The position numbers were made by a program, and so were the translations under genes. Under the pieces are notes generated by a model that saw nothing but the letters and a program-made list of their open reading frames with translations, ran no database searches and had not been told where the DNA came from. This document shows, piece after piece, positions 15,908 through 24,206 of a stretch of DNA of 42,846 nucleotides (positions are counted from its first letter, which is position 1; each line of letters opens with the position of its first letter). Source of the stretch: Pseudonocardiaceae bacterium (lineage in GTDB: Bacteria > Actinomycetota > Actinomycetes > Mycobacteriales > Pseudonocardiaceae); assembly GCA_009379845.1 (NCBI GenBank), contig WHSZ01000054.1, positions 1-42,846 on the forward strand, in the 5' to 3' direction.

Positions 15908-16834
15908 ATGAGGTTCCGCGGTGACCCGTGGCAGATCAAGGGGTCGATCGCTCCGGTGATCACACCTTTCCACGAATCGGGTACGCTCGACTCGGAGAGC
16001 CTGCGACGGCTCGTCCGCTGGCAGCTCGCGAATGGCTCGCACGGCATCTCGCTCGGTGGATCCACCGGCGAGCCGAGCGCGCAGACCACCGCGGAGCGAG
16101 CGGCGGCGATCAACGAGGCATCCGCCGAGATCGGCGACGCCGTCCCGTTCCTGCCAGGCACCGGGTCGGCAAAGTTGGACGAAACGCTTGAGCTGACCGG
16201 GATCGCAAGGGAAGCCGGGGCGGACGCCTGCCTGATCATCACGCCGTACTACGCGCGCCCGACACAGCAGGCACTGTACGAGTGGTACGCCACCGTCGCC
16301 CGCGAGTATCCCGACCTGCCGCTGGTTATCTACAACGTTCCGACCCGCACTTCGGTGGACATCGCGCCCGACACGGTGGCGCGGTTGTTCCGCGATTTCG
16401 ACAACGTGGTGGGGATCAAGGAAACCACCAAGGATTTCGAGCACTTCTCTCGCGTGCTGCACGCGGCGGGCCCGGAACTGCTTGTCTGGTCCGGCATCGA
16501 GTTGCTCTGCCTGCCGCTGCTGAGCCTCGGTGGCGTCGGCTTCGTCAGTGCCGTGGCCAACCTCGCGCCGGCCGCCGTCGCGCAGCTGTACGAGGCTTGG
16601 GTGGACGGTGACCTCGAACGCGCGCGCGACCTGCACTACCGGCTGCATCCGTTGGTTGACTTGCTGTTCGTGGAAACCAATCCGGCACCGGCCAAGTGGG
16701 TGCTCGCGCAGCGCGGTCTCATCTCGTCCGCGCACGTGCGTCCGCCACTGATCACACCGACCGAGCCAGGCATCGAGAAGATCAAGCAGTTGCTTGCCGA
16801 CGGCGAGCAACTGCTCTCCCCCGTCGAGCCGTAA
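15908..16834 (+). CDS. DapA-family (dihydrodipicolinate synthase/N-acetylneuraminate lyase) aldolase
   Basis: The 308-residue class I aldolase is a TIM barrel with the Schiff-base lysine in GIKETT and the conserved tyrosine in IYNVPTRT. GGSTGEPSA is the carboxylate-binding GxxGE motif and ITPYYARPTQ lies before the tyrosine. It is probably not the lysine-pathway enzyme, as it sits between a GntR regulator and hpaE. It would suit cleavage or formation of a 2-oxo acid such as 4-hydroxy-2-oxoheptane-1,7-dioate, the HpaI substrate, which has no HpaI-family enzyme in this window. The RraA domain of the upstream fusion is a second candidate for that step. Start ATG 15908 follows GAGAGG. Confidence 0.85.
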   Translation: MRFRGDPWQIKGSIAPVITPFHESGTLDSESLRRLVRWQLANGSHGISLGGSTGEPSAQTTAERAAAINEASAEIGDAVPFLPGTGSAKLDETLELTGIAREAGADACLIITPYYARPTQQALYEWYATVAREYPDLPLVIYNVPTRTSVDIAPDTVARLFRDFDNVVGIKETTKDFEHFSRVLHAAGPELLVWSGIELLCLPLLSLGGVGFVSAVANLAPAAVAQLYEAWVDGDLERARDLHYRLHPLVDLLFVETNPAPAKWVLAQRGLISSAHVRPPLITPTEPGIEKIKQLLADGEQLLSPVEP

Positions 16835-16863
16835 CACACCACGCCACCATCGGGAGATCAACG

Positions 16864-18366
16864 ATGACCCAAGCTCCGCATACGCCGGCGAACCTGCCGG
16901 AGCGGATCAAGCACTTCATCGAAGGCCAAGAGGTAGACAGCCTGTCCGGGGCGACCTTCGAAGTGCTCGAACCGGTGACCAACAAGCCCTACACCACCGC
17001 GGCCGCCGGGAGGGCCGAAGACATCGATCGCGCGGTGCGTGCCGCGCGCAAGGCGTTCACCGAGGGCCCGTGGCCGCATCTCAAGGCACGGGAACGCGCC
17101 CGCGTACTGAACCGGATCGCGGACGCGGTGGAGGCGGAGAACGAGTCCCTCGCCGAACTCGAGACCTTCGACACCGGACTGCCAATCAAGCAGGCAAAGG
17201 GCCAAGCGCACCGCGCAGCCGAGAACTTCCGGTTCTTCGCCGACATGATCGTCGCGATGAACGAGGACGCCTACCGGGTACCCGGCTCGCAGTTGAACTA
17301 CGTGGTACGCAAGCCGATCGGAGTCGCGGGGCTGATCACCCCGTGGAACACCCCGTTCATGTTGGAGAGCTGGAAACTCGCGCCCGCGCTGGCTTCCGGT
17401 TGCACCGTGGTGCTCAAACCGGCCGAGTTCACCCCGCTTTCCGCCAGCCTGTGGGCACGCATCTTCACCGAAGCCGGGCTGCCGGACGGCGTTTTCAATC
17501 TGGTCAACGGGATCGGCGAGGAGGCCGGCGAGGCGCTTGTCGCGCATCCGGACGTACCGCTGATCTCGTTCACCGGCGAGACGGCAACCGGCAAGACAAT
17601 CATGCGGAACGCCGCGGAGAACCTCAAGGGTCTCTCCATGGAACTCGGTGGCAAGTCGCCGGTCGTGGTGTTCGCCGACGCGGATCTGGATGCCGCGCTG
17701 GATTCCGCACTGTTCGGCGTATTCTCGCTGAACGGCGAGCGCTGCACGGCCGGCTCGCGCATCCTGGTTGAACGATCGGTATACGAGGAATTCGCCTGGC
17801 GCTACGCGGAACGCGCGGAAAACGTGGTGGTGGGCCCCCCGGACGATCCGGCGACGGAGATCGGTGCCCTGGTGCATCCCGAGCATTACCAACGGGTTCG
17901 CGACTACGTGGAAGCCGGTAAGCAGGATGCGCGCCTGCTCGCCGGCGGCGGCAGGCCGGAGCACCTGCCGGAGGGCAACTATCTGGAACCGACGGTGTTC
18001 GCCGACGTCAAACCGGAATCCCGAATCTTCCAGGAGGAGATCTTCGGGCCGGTGGTGGCACTGACCCCGTTCGACACCGAAGAAGAGGCGATCGAACTCG
18101 CGAACGACGTGCGTTACGGCCTTGCCGGCTACGTGTGGACCAACGATCTGAAACGAGGACACCGGGTTGGTGCGGCCATCGAGGCCGGCATGGTCTGGCT
18201 GAACTCGCACAACATCCGCGATCTGCGCACGCCGTTCGGCGGCATCAAACACAGCGGCATCGGCCACGAGGGTGGCCACCGCAGCGTCGACTTCTACACG
18301 AACGAGCACATCATTCATGTCGCGCTCGACGAGGTGCACACGCCGCGCTTCGGCGCCAGCAGCTGA
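16864..18366 (+). CDS. hpaE: 5-carboxymethyl-2-hydroxymuconate semialdehyde dehydrogenase (HpaE-like ALDH)
   Basis: This 500-residue NAD(P)-dependent aldehyde dehydrogenase is full length. The catalytic cysteine is in NGERCTAGSR, the general-base glutamate in MELGGKSPVVVF, the cofactor loop in FTGETATGK, and the oxyanion asparagine in ITPWNTPF. EIFGPVVA is the usual late motif. HpaE oxidises the semialdehyde produced by ring cleavage of homoprotocatechuate to the dicarboxylic acid 5-carboxymethyl-2-hydroxymuconate. The specific assignment relies on the adjacent hpaD gene 30 bases downstream and on overall similarity; other ALDHs share the motifs. The start is ATG 16864, 29 bases after the aldolase stop with GGGAG nearby. 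Confidence 0.87.
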   Translation: MTQAPHTPANLPERIKHFIEGQEVDSLSGATFEVLEPVTNKPYTTAAAGRAEDIDRAVRAARKAFTEGPWPHLKARERARVLNRIADAVEAENESLAELETFDTGLPIKQAKGQAHRAAENFRFFADMIVAMNEDAYRVPGSQLNYVVRKPIGVAGLITPWNTPFMLESWKLAPALASGCTVVLKPAEFTPLSASLWARIFTEAGLPDGVFNLVNGIGEEAGEALVAHPDVPLISFTGETATGKTIMRNAAENLKGLSMELGGKSPVVVFADADLDAALDSALFGVFSLNGERCTAGSRILVERSVYEEFAWRYAERAENVVVGPPDDPATEIGALVHPEHYQRVRDYVEAGKQDARLLAGGGRPEHLPEGNYLEPTVFADVKPESRIFQEEIFGPVVALTPFDTEEEAIELANDVRYGLAGYVWTNDLKRGHRVGAAIEAGMVWLNSHNIRDLRTPFGGIKHSGIGHEGGHRSVDFYTNEHIIHVALDEVHTPRFGASS

Positions 18367-18396
18367 GCCGCCGGCAAGACGAAAGGGCTTCCAGCC

Positions 18397-19443
18397 ATGA
18401 CAAATCCACCGGACGTCATTCGAGCGGCATACGCCGAACTGATCGTCACCGATCTCGCCGCGGCACGGTGGTTCTACGTCGACGTGCTCGGTTTGGTGGT
18501 GACCGCGGAAGAAACCGACGCACTGTATCTGCGCGCGTTCGAAGAGTACCTGCACCACAGCTTGGTGCTGCGTAAGGGAAAGACCCCGGCCTTGGCGCGG
18601 CTCGGCTACCGGGTCCGCGACCCGAGAGAGCTGGACGTCGCGGAGAAGTACTACACCGAACTGGGCGTGCCGGTCCGGCGCGCCGATCCTGGGGCGACGC
18701 TCGGCATCGGTGCGGCGGTGCGCATCCAGGACCCGATCGGCTTTCCGATCGAATTCTTCTACGACGCCACCCATACCGAGCGGTTCACCCAGCACTACCA
18801 CCTGCAGCCGGCGAACGCGATCTCCAGGCTGGATCACTTCAACGTGACGGTTCCCGATGTGCGTAGCGCGTACACGTACTACACCAACCTCGGCTTCGGT
18901 GCGTCGGAAACCATCGAGGACGACGAGGACAACCTGTACGCCGCATGGCTGTATCGCAAATCGACGGTGCACGACATCGCGCTTACCGGCGGGGACGGGC
19001 CGCGGTTGCATCACATCGCCTTCTCGAGCCATGAGCGCACCCAGGTACTGCACACCTGTGACATGCTCGGAGCGCTGCGCGCCGAGAACCACATCGAGCG
19101 CGGACCAGGGCGGCACGGCGTGTCCAACGCGTTTTACCTGTACCTGCGCGACCCGGACGGGCACCGGATCGAGATCTACACAACCGATTACTACACCGGT
19201 GATCCGGACAACCCGACGATCCGTTGGGACGTGCACGACAACCGCCGCCGGTCCTTCTGGGGTCACGAAGTGGTGCCGTCCTGGTACGCCGAAGCGTCCA
19301 CTGTGCTCGATCTGGACGGCAACCCGGTACCAATCAGCTCTCCGGAGAGGCGGGAGTCACTGGTTTCGGTCGGCGCGGACGGTTTCGGGACCGCGCTGGA
19401 AGGGGCCGACGAAAAAGGTTTCAAACTGGGCCACCAGGCCTGA
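18397..19443 (+). CDS. hpaD: Homoprotocatechuate 2,3-dioxygenase, extradiol type I (VOC superfamily)
   Basis: The 348-residue protein has two vicinal-oxygen-chelate modules. The C-terminal module holds the metal ligands: His in LDHFNVTVPD, His in RLHHIAFS and Glu in GHRIEIYTTDYY. The length and the C-terminal lid (about residues 290-348) match the Fe or Mn homoprotocatechuate dioxygenases known from Brevibacterium and Arthrobacter. These cleave 3,4-dihydroxyphenylacetate next to the diol to give 5-carboxymethyl-2-hydroxymuconate semialdehyde, the substrate of the HpaE-like enzyme encoded just upstream. The ATG at 18397 follows GAAAGGG. A gap of 106 bases with a TATAGT box (19470-19475) separates it from the next gene, which may have its own promoter. 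Confidence 0.9.
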   Translation: MTNPPDVIRAAYAELIVTDLAAARWFYVDVLGLVVTAEETDALYLRAFEEYLHHSLVLRKGKTPALARLGYRVRDPRELDVAEKYYTELGVPVRRADPGATLGIGAAVRIQDPIGFPIEFFYDATHTERFTQHYHLQPANAISRLDHFNVTVPDVRSAYTYYTNLGFGASETIEDDEDNLYAAWLYRKSTVHDIALTGGDGPRLHHIAFSSHERTQVLHTCDMLGALRAENHIERGPGRHGVSNAFYLYLRDPDGHRIEIYTTDYYTGDPDNPTIRWDVHDNRRRSFWGHEVVPSWYAEASTVLDLDGNPVPISSPERRESLVSVGADGFGTALEGADEKGFKLGHQA

Positions 19444-19549
19444 AGCTGTCCCGGCCGAGCCGTATCACATATAGTCGGCGCCGCATACAGTCAGACGGTC
19501 GCCCGCAGCTGATACCGATGGTGCTTCGCACGATTGAGGTGAACGAGGA

Positions 19550-20683
19550 ATGTCCAATGTCCGTACTACTCCGCCATTTCGCGCCGACCACGTCGGTAGT
19601 TTGCTCCGGCCGCCCGAACTGCTGAAGGCCCGCCAACAGCACAAGAACGGTGAACTCGGTGCCGACGAGCTGCATGCGATGGAGGACGACGCCATCCGCG
19701 AATCGGTGCGCAAGCAGGCCGAAGCCGGGTTGCGCTCGGCCACCGACGGGGAGGCCAGGCGTGGCTCGTGGCACATGGACTTCATCTACCAGCTGGGTGG
19801 GATCACCGAGTCCGGTGAGCACATGCATGTGGAGTTCTACAACGAGGACGGGAAAATCGAGTTCTCGCCCGCCGCGTTGCGGATCCACAAGAAGATCACC
19901 CTTGACAAGACGATCTTCGGGGACGATTTCGAGTTCTTGAAGGACACCGTGGCGTCCGAGGCGCCTGCGTTGACCCCGAAGCTCACCATCCCGTCGCCGA
20001 GCATGGTGCACTACCGCGGCGGCCGGGCACAGATCGATCCAGGCGTGTACCCGGACGACGACGAATTCTGGTCCGATCTCTCCGCCGCCTACGCGAAGGA
20101 AATCAACCAGATCGCCGAGCTCGGTTGCCGGTACCTGCAGCTCGACGACACCAGCCTCGCCTACCTGAACGACCCGAAACAGCGGGAGATGGTGGCCAGC
20201 CGGGGTGACGACGCCGAGCACCAGCACGAGCGCTACATCAGGCAGATCAACGCGGCACTGGCGAACAAGCCAGAAGGCCTGCACGTCACCACCCACATGT
20301 GCCGGGGCAACTTCCGGTCGTCCTGGGTCGCCGAAGGTGGCTACGACTTCGTCGCCGAGGCACTCTTCAACGAGCTCGCGGTGGACGGGTTCTTCATGGA
20401 GTTCGACGACGCCCGGTCCGGCAGTTTCGAGCCGCTGCGGTTCGTTCCGCCTGGCAAGCAGGTGGTGCTTGGGCTGGTCACCACCAAGCACGGCGAGCTG
20501 GAGAGCAAGGACAACCTCAAGCGTCGCATCGAGGAGGCGAGCAAGTTCGTGTCGATCGACCAGCTCTGCATTTCCCCGCAGTGCGGGTTCTCCTCGACGT
20601 ACGAGGGCAATGACCTCTCCCAGGATCAGCAGTGGGCCAAGCTGGCGCTGATCGCGGAGGTCGCCGAGGAAATCTGGGGCTGA
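19550..20683 (+). CDS. Short MetE-like (cobalamin-independent methionine synthase C-terminal family) protein
   Basis: The 377-residue protein corresponds to the catalytic C-terminal barrel of MetE without the N-terminal duplication. It opens with RADHVGSLLRP, typical of YxjG/YxjH-like proteins. The zinc-binding H-x-C is in THMCRGN and the distal cysteine in SPQCGFSS. LQLDDTSLAYL carries conserved acidic residues. Known members transfer methyl groups to a thiol, or, in epoxyalkane:CoM transferase, open an epoxide with a thiol. A role in sulfur or methyl transfer is therefore likely, but the substrate is unknown. In this cluster it could remove a methyl group from a methoxylated aromatic or handle an epoxide. 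Start ATG 19550 has GAGGTG eight bases upstream and is preceded by a possible promoter. Confidence 0.8.
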   Translation: MSNVRTTPPFRADHVGSLLRPPELLKARQQHKNGELGADELHAMEDDAIRESVRKQAEAGLRSATDGEARRGSWHMDFIYQLGGITESGEHMHVEFYNEDGKIEFSPAALRIHKKITLDKTIFGDDFEFLKDTVASEAPALTPKLTIPSPSMVHYRGGRAQIDPGVYPDDDEFWSDLSAAYAKEINQIAELGCRYLQLDDTSLAYLNDPKQREMVASRGDDAEHQHERYIRQINAALANKPEGLHVTTHMCRGNFRSSWVAEGGYDFVAEALFNELAVDGFFMEFDDARSGSFEPLRFVPPGKQVVLGLVTTKHGELESKDNLKRRIEEASKFVSIDQLCISPQCGFSSTYEGNDLSQDQQWAKLALIAEVAEEIWG

Positions 20684-20691
20684 GCCGGTTA

Positions 20692-20776
20692 CGTGCTGAC
20701 GGGCGCATTCAGTACGTTGAGCGGACCGAAGCCGTCCCTGTTTGCTTTGAGTGAACGGGAGGCGTCCTTCAGCACG
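20692..20776. repeat. Dispersed palindromic repeat, copy B
   Basis: CGTGCTGA (20692-20699) and TCAGCACG (20769-20776) are perfect 8-bp inverted arms. The internal strings GCATTCAGTACG and GGCGTCCTTCAGCAC recur, nearly unchanged, in copy A at 7531-7592. It begins nine bases after the MetE-like stop and may also act as its terminator. Confidence 0.7.
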
Positions 20777-20804
20777 CACCTCGGCCGCACCGTGTGCGCG
20801 GCAA

Positions 20805-20810
20805 TAAGCT
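20805..20810 (+). promoter_or_regulatory. -10 box for a leaderless LysR gene transcript
   Basis: TAAGCT fits the actinobacterial TANNNT -10 box and ends six bases before the ATG at 20817, so transcription would start at or next to the start codon. No ribosome binding site is present before the ATG, which agrees with a leaderless mRNA. Confidence 0.55.
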
Positions 20811-20816
20811 GGGTCG

Positions 20817-21740
20817 ATGACGCTCCAGCAGCTCACGTATTTCCTTGCGGCGGTTCGTTACGGCTCGCTTTCGGCCGCTGCCGAAGCGTTGTACATGTCG
20901 CAGCCGAGCCTGTCGGAACAGATCCGCCGCCTCGAACGCGACCTGGGTTCGGTCGTTTTCATCCGCACCAACCGCCAGCTTCGGCTCACCGAATCCGGCC
21001 ATGCGCTACTGCCGTACGCTGAACGCGCCGTCGCGTTGGTCGACGAGGCGCGCCGGGCGGTGAAGGAGATCCACGAACTGGAGGCCGGCACCGCTTCTTT
21101 CGGCACGTTCAGCACGGCTTTCCAGTTCTTTCTCGCCGACGTGATCGAGGATTTCCACGCGCGTCACCCGCGGGTACGGCTCAACGTGGTCGGTCTGAAT
21201 TCCCAAGATGTCGCGGACTCCGTGCGCGCGGGGGACCTGGAAGCCGGACTCATCCAGTTGCCCGTTGACGATCGGGAGCTGCACGTTGGGACACCGGTCA
21301 TGCGGCACGAGGTGGTCTACCTCAGCACCGACGCCGAACGGGCAGCACAGCCGATGACCATCGAGCGGCTGGCCGAATCGCATCTCGTGCTTTCCGAATC
21401 GCGGTGGAGCACCGGGGACCCCGTCCGGAGACTGCTGCGCGAGCGCGCACAGCACGCCGGCCTCCGTATCGAGGCGCATATCGAGGTGGAGTTCCAGTCC
21501 GCCGCGCTTGAACTCGCTGCCCGCGGGGTGGCCGATACCGTGGTGTCGTTGCCAGCGGCTCGCCGGCAGGGTTACGCCGATCGGTTGCACTGGACGGCAT
21601 TCGAACCAGCACTGTTCGAGACCTATGCCTTCATCACACGCAAGGACGTGCGGCTGTCCGCGGCGACCGAGGCGTTTATCGAACTGATCGGTGCGCACCT
21701 CGCGGGTCTGCGTCCGGAAGCCGACGAGGGCCGGCCATAG
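20817..21740 (+). CDS. LysR-family transcriptional regulator
   Basis: The 307-residue regulator has the standard N-terminal winged helix-turn-helix (residues about 1-60: LTYFLAAVRYGSLSAAAEALYMSQPSLSEQIRRLE in short) and a periplasmic-binding-protein-like effector domain (about 90-295). It stands alone between a MetE-like gene and a flavin monooxygenase gene, all on the plus strand, and a dispersed repeat separates it from the former. Regulation of the downstream monooxygenase/SDR pair is plausible because both lie within 95 and 1460 bases. However, it is not divergent from any target, as LysR genes often are. Its own transcript appears leaderless. Confidence 0.93.
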   Translation: MTLQQLTYFLAAVRYGSLSAAAEALYMSQPSLSEQIRRLERDLGSVVFIRTNRQLRLTESGHALLPYAERAVALVDEARRAVKEIHELEAGTASFGTFSTAFQFFLADVIEDFHARHPRVRLNVVGLNSQDVADSVRAGDLEAGLIQLPVDDRELHVGTPVMRHEVVYLSTDAERAAQPMTIERLAESHLVLSESRWSTGDPVRRLLRERAQHAGLRIEAHIEVEFQSAALELAARGVADTVVSLPAARRQGYADRLHWTAFEPALFETYAFITRKDVRLSAATEAFIELIGAHLAGLRPEADEGRP

Positions 21741-21835
21741 GTTTCACCTTGGCCCCTTCACGCCGACTCGCTCTTCATCCGCCCACTCGCGCCCGTGCAT
21801 AGTGCGCACATCGGCACGGATGGTGAGGAGCGATC

Positions 21836-23158
21836 TTGACTGCACGTCGGTATTGCGTGATCGGGGCTGGCGCAGCAGGCCTGGCCGCCATCAAGGAACT
21901 GCGAGACCAAGGCTACGAGGTGGTCTGCTTCGAGAAAAGCTCGCACGTCGGTGGCCACTGGCACACCGATTACCAGGCGCTGTACCTGATCACGCCGCGC
22001 GATTCCTCCGGGTACCCGGAACGCCCGATGCCGGATGACTATCCCCTGTTTCCGCATCGGGACCACATGCGGGACTACCTCATCGACTACGCGCGGCACC
22101 ATCAGCTGATCAGCCACATCGCGTTCAACGCCGAAGTTCTCGCCGCGGAACCGCTTGACGACAGCGGCGGGGCCGGCTGGACCGTGCGCACCACACGCGG
22201 CGACGAGGGACGGTTCGACGGCGTGCTCGTCGCGAATGGACATCTGTGGGATCCCTTCGTTCCCGCGATTCCTGGCTCGTTCACCGGACGGGCCTTGCAT
22301 TCCGCGCGATATTCCGACGTAGGAGATATCGCGGGCGAACGGGTACTTGTCGTCGGCTCCGGAAACTCGGGCTGTGATCTCGCCGTTGACACGGCGCAGG
22401 CCGGGCTGGACACCTCGATCTGCGTCCGCAGTGGACAGACCTTTCAACCCAAGACACTGTTCGGCCGGCCACGATCGGAGCTCCCGATGCTTCGCAAGCT
22501 GCCGCCGACACTCCAGGATTGGGCGTCGCGCGCGCTGATCAACGTGGCGCTCGGTCGTCCGGAGCTCTACCCCGGCCTGCCCGCTCCCAGGGAACGCAGC
22601 CTCAATCGCAATCGCCCCGTCGTCAACAGCCAGTTGTTGTACTGGATCCAGCATGGTCGGGTACGCGTCGTACCGGGCATCGAGCGACTGGACGGCAAGC
22701 GGGTTCACTTCACCGATGGCGCCAGCCGGGAGTTCGACACCATCCTGTGGGCGACCGGTTTCCGTGTGAGCCTGCCCTTCCTTCGGCCCGAGCTGGCTCC
22801 GAGCGGCACCGAAGCTCCGTTGCGCACCGCCGGGGCAACCCTTCCCACCGGGGCGGACCGCCTCTACTTCGTCGGACTGTGCGCACCCCGGGGACCACAA
22901 CTACCGGTCTACGCGGCGCAAGCCGCGTTGATATGCCGGTTCATCCGGATGCACGAGAAGGCACCGGACGGCCGGCTGGCACTCGCCGCGGCGGCGGCTC
23001 GGGAACTCCCCATCGACGAGCACATCGACATAGTCCGCGCCACCTGGCAGCGCCAGATGAAGCTGGCCCACAAATTCGCCGACCGGCTGGAACGCTCGAT
23101 GACGCGCCACATTCCGGCTCGATCCCGGTTGCCCACTCCGGTGCCGGCCGAGCGCTGA
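21836..23158 (+). CDS. Flavin-containing monooxygenase (group B, FMO/NMO type)
   Basis: The 440-residue protein is an FAD- and NADPH-dependent monooxygenase. The FAD loop is GAGAAGLAA near the N-terminus, the NADPH loop is VGSGNSGCD (about residues 174-182), and the FMO fingerprint FxGxxxHxxxY is FTGRALHSARY. LWATGF is the late ATG motif. Such enzymes oxygenate N, S or ketone groups (the last by Baeyer-Villiger reaction). The start is TTG at 21836, supported by GAGGAG six bases upstream and by the FAD loop beginning at residue 9. The SDR gene follows after 42 bases. Together they could oxidise an alcohol to a ketone and then to an ester, but this is inference. The 95-base gap upstream holds only a weak promoter-like CATAGT. 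Confidence 0.88.
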   Translation: MTARRYCVIGAGAAGLAAIKELRDQGYEVVCFEKSSHVGGHWHTDYQALYLITPRDSSGYPERPMPDDYPLFPHRDHMRDYLIDYARHHQLISHIAFNAEVLAAEPLDDSGGAGWTVRTTRGDEGRFDGVLVANGHLWDPFVPAIPGSFTGRALHSARYSDVGDIAGERVLVVGSGNSGCDLAVDTAQAGLDTSICVRSGQTFQPKTLFGRPRSELPMLRKLPPTLQDWASRALINVALGRPELYPGLPAPRERSLNRNRPVVNSQLLYWIQHGRVRVVPGIERLDGKRVHFTDGASREFDTILWATGFRVSLPFLRPELAPSGTEAPLRTAGATLPTGADRLYFVGLCAPRGPQLPVYAAQAALICRFIRMHEKAPDGRLALAAAAARELPIDEHIDIVRATWQRQMKLAHKFADRLERSMTRHIPARSRLPTPVPAER

Positions 23159-23200
23159 TTTCCGGTTACCCGCCGAACACGAGCAGAAAGGATCGACACC

Positions 23201-23950
23201 GTGCCGAGTGCACCTGCCGCGATCAATCCCGCTGAGGCCACCGCAGTGGTCACCGGTGCCACCAGTGGTATGGGCCGCGCCGTCGCGATGCGGCTACTCG
23301 ACGAGGGCTGGACCGTGCTGGCGGTCGACATCAACGTCGAAGGGCCCATCAAGGACCGGCTACCGGCCGCCCGCCACCGAACCTGCCAGGCTGACGTGGC
23401 CGACCGAATCGCCGTTGAGTCGCTGATCAACGAACACGCCGCCACCCTGCCACCACTACGCGCCGTCGTGAACGCAGCAGGGGTCTATCCCCCCTCAAAT
23501 CTGGACGACTACACCGAACACCAGTATCGGGCGATCTTCGACGCCAACGTCCTCGGCACGGTCAACGTCACCTCGTCCACGGTGAAACCGATGCGGGCGC
23601 ACGGGCTGGGCGGAACCATCGTCAACTTCGCATCCGCGGATGCCTTCAGTGTCTCACCTGGACAGCTCCTCTACAGCGCCTCAAAGGCCGCCGTCGTGTC
23701 ACTGACGAAGTCACTGGCGATCGAGCTCGCCCCATCCGGAATCACCGTCAACGCGGTGGCTCCCGGCTGGGTGGACACTCCGGGAACCCGTGGCAACGAC
23801 CGCATGGCGGCGGCGTTACCCGGAATCCCGCTCGGTCGAGCGGCGGCGGCCGAGGAGATCGCCGACTGGGTGTGGAAACTGGTCTCGGCCGAAACGAGCT
23901 ACGTCACTGGCGAAACGCTGCTCATCGCCGGTGGTGCGGCGCTGCGTTAA
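23201..23950 (+). CDS. Short-chain dehydrogenase/reductase (SDR)
   Basis: The 249-residue classical SDR has the cofactor motif TGATSGMG, NAAG in VVNAAGVYPP, the catalytic Tyr and Lys in YSASK with an upstream Ser in NFASAD, and the late motif NAVAPGWVDTPG. A conserved acidic residue after strand 2 (VDIN) suggests NAD. It starts with GTG preceded by AAAGGA, 42 bases after the monooxygenase, and is probably co-transcribed with it. The substrate is unknown; an alcohol in the local catabolic pathway is likely. The 256 bases after it contain a small hairpin (CCGATT/AATCGG near 24115-24140) but no gene. Confidence 0.88.
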   Translation: MPSAPAAINPAEATAVVTGATSGMGRAVAMRLLDEGWTVLAVDINVEGPIKDRLPAARHRTCQADVADRIAVESLINEHAATLPPLRAVVNAAGVYPPSNLDDYTEHQYRAIFDANVLGTVNVTSSTVKPMRAHGLGGTIVNFASADAFSVSPGQLLYSASKAAVVSLTKSLAIELAPSGITVNAVAPGWVDTPGTRGNDRMAAALPGIPLGRAAAAEEIADWVWKLVSAETSYVTGETLLIAGGAALR

Positions 23951-24206
23951 CCAGGCTGACGAACGTGGGCGGGTCAACATAGTCCCGTCCGGACAGCCAT
24001 AGGCATAGCCTCTGACCGGCTTCGGCAAACCCGCGTAGACCCAGCCTCCGGCGCCGCCGCATACTGCTGAATCAATCGGATCCGAATCGACGTTGCAGCG
24101 GCCCCGCGATACTCCCGATTTCCGTTTTCCAGAATCGGTCCACGGTAAACCGCCTGGCGATGCCTCACCGGTCGCGCCACGCCATGGAACAAGGTGGTGT
24201 TCTCCC

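Noticed and set aside
16858..19266. 802-codon minus-strand open frame opposite hpaE and hpaD
   Set aside because: The opposite strand encodes two clear full-length enzymes with catalytic motifs. The minus frame has no recognisable domain, as is usual for high-GC antisense frames.
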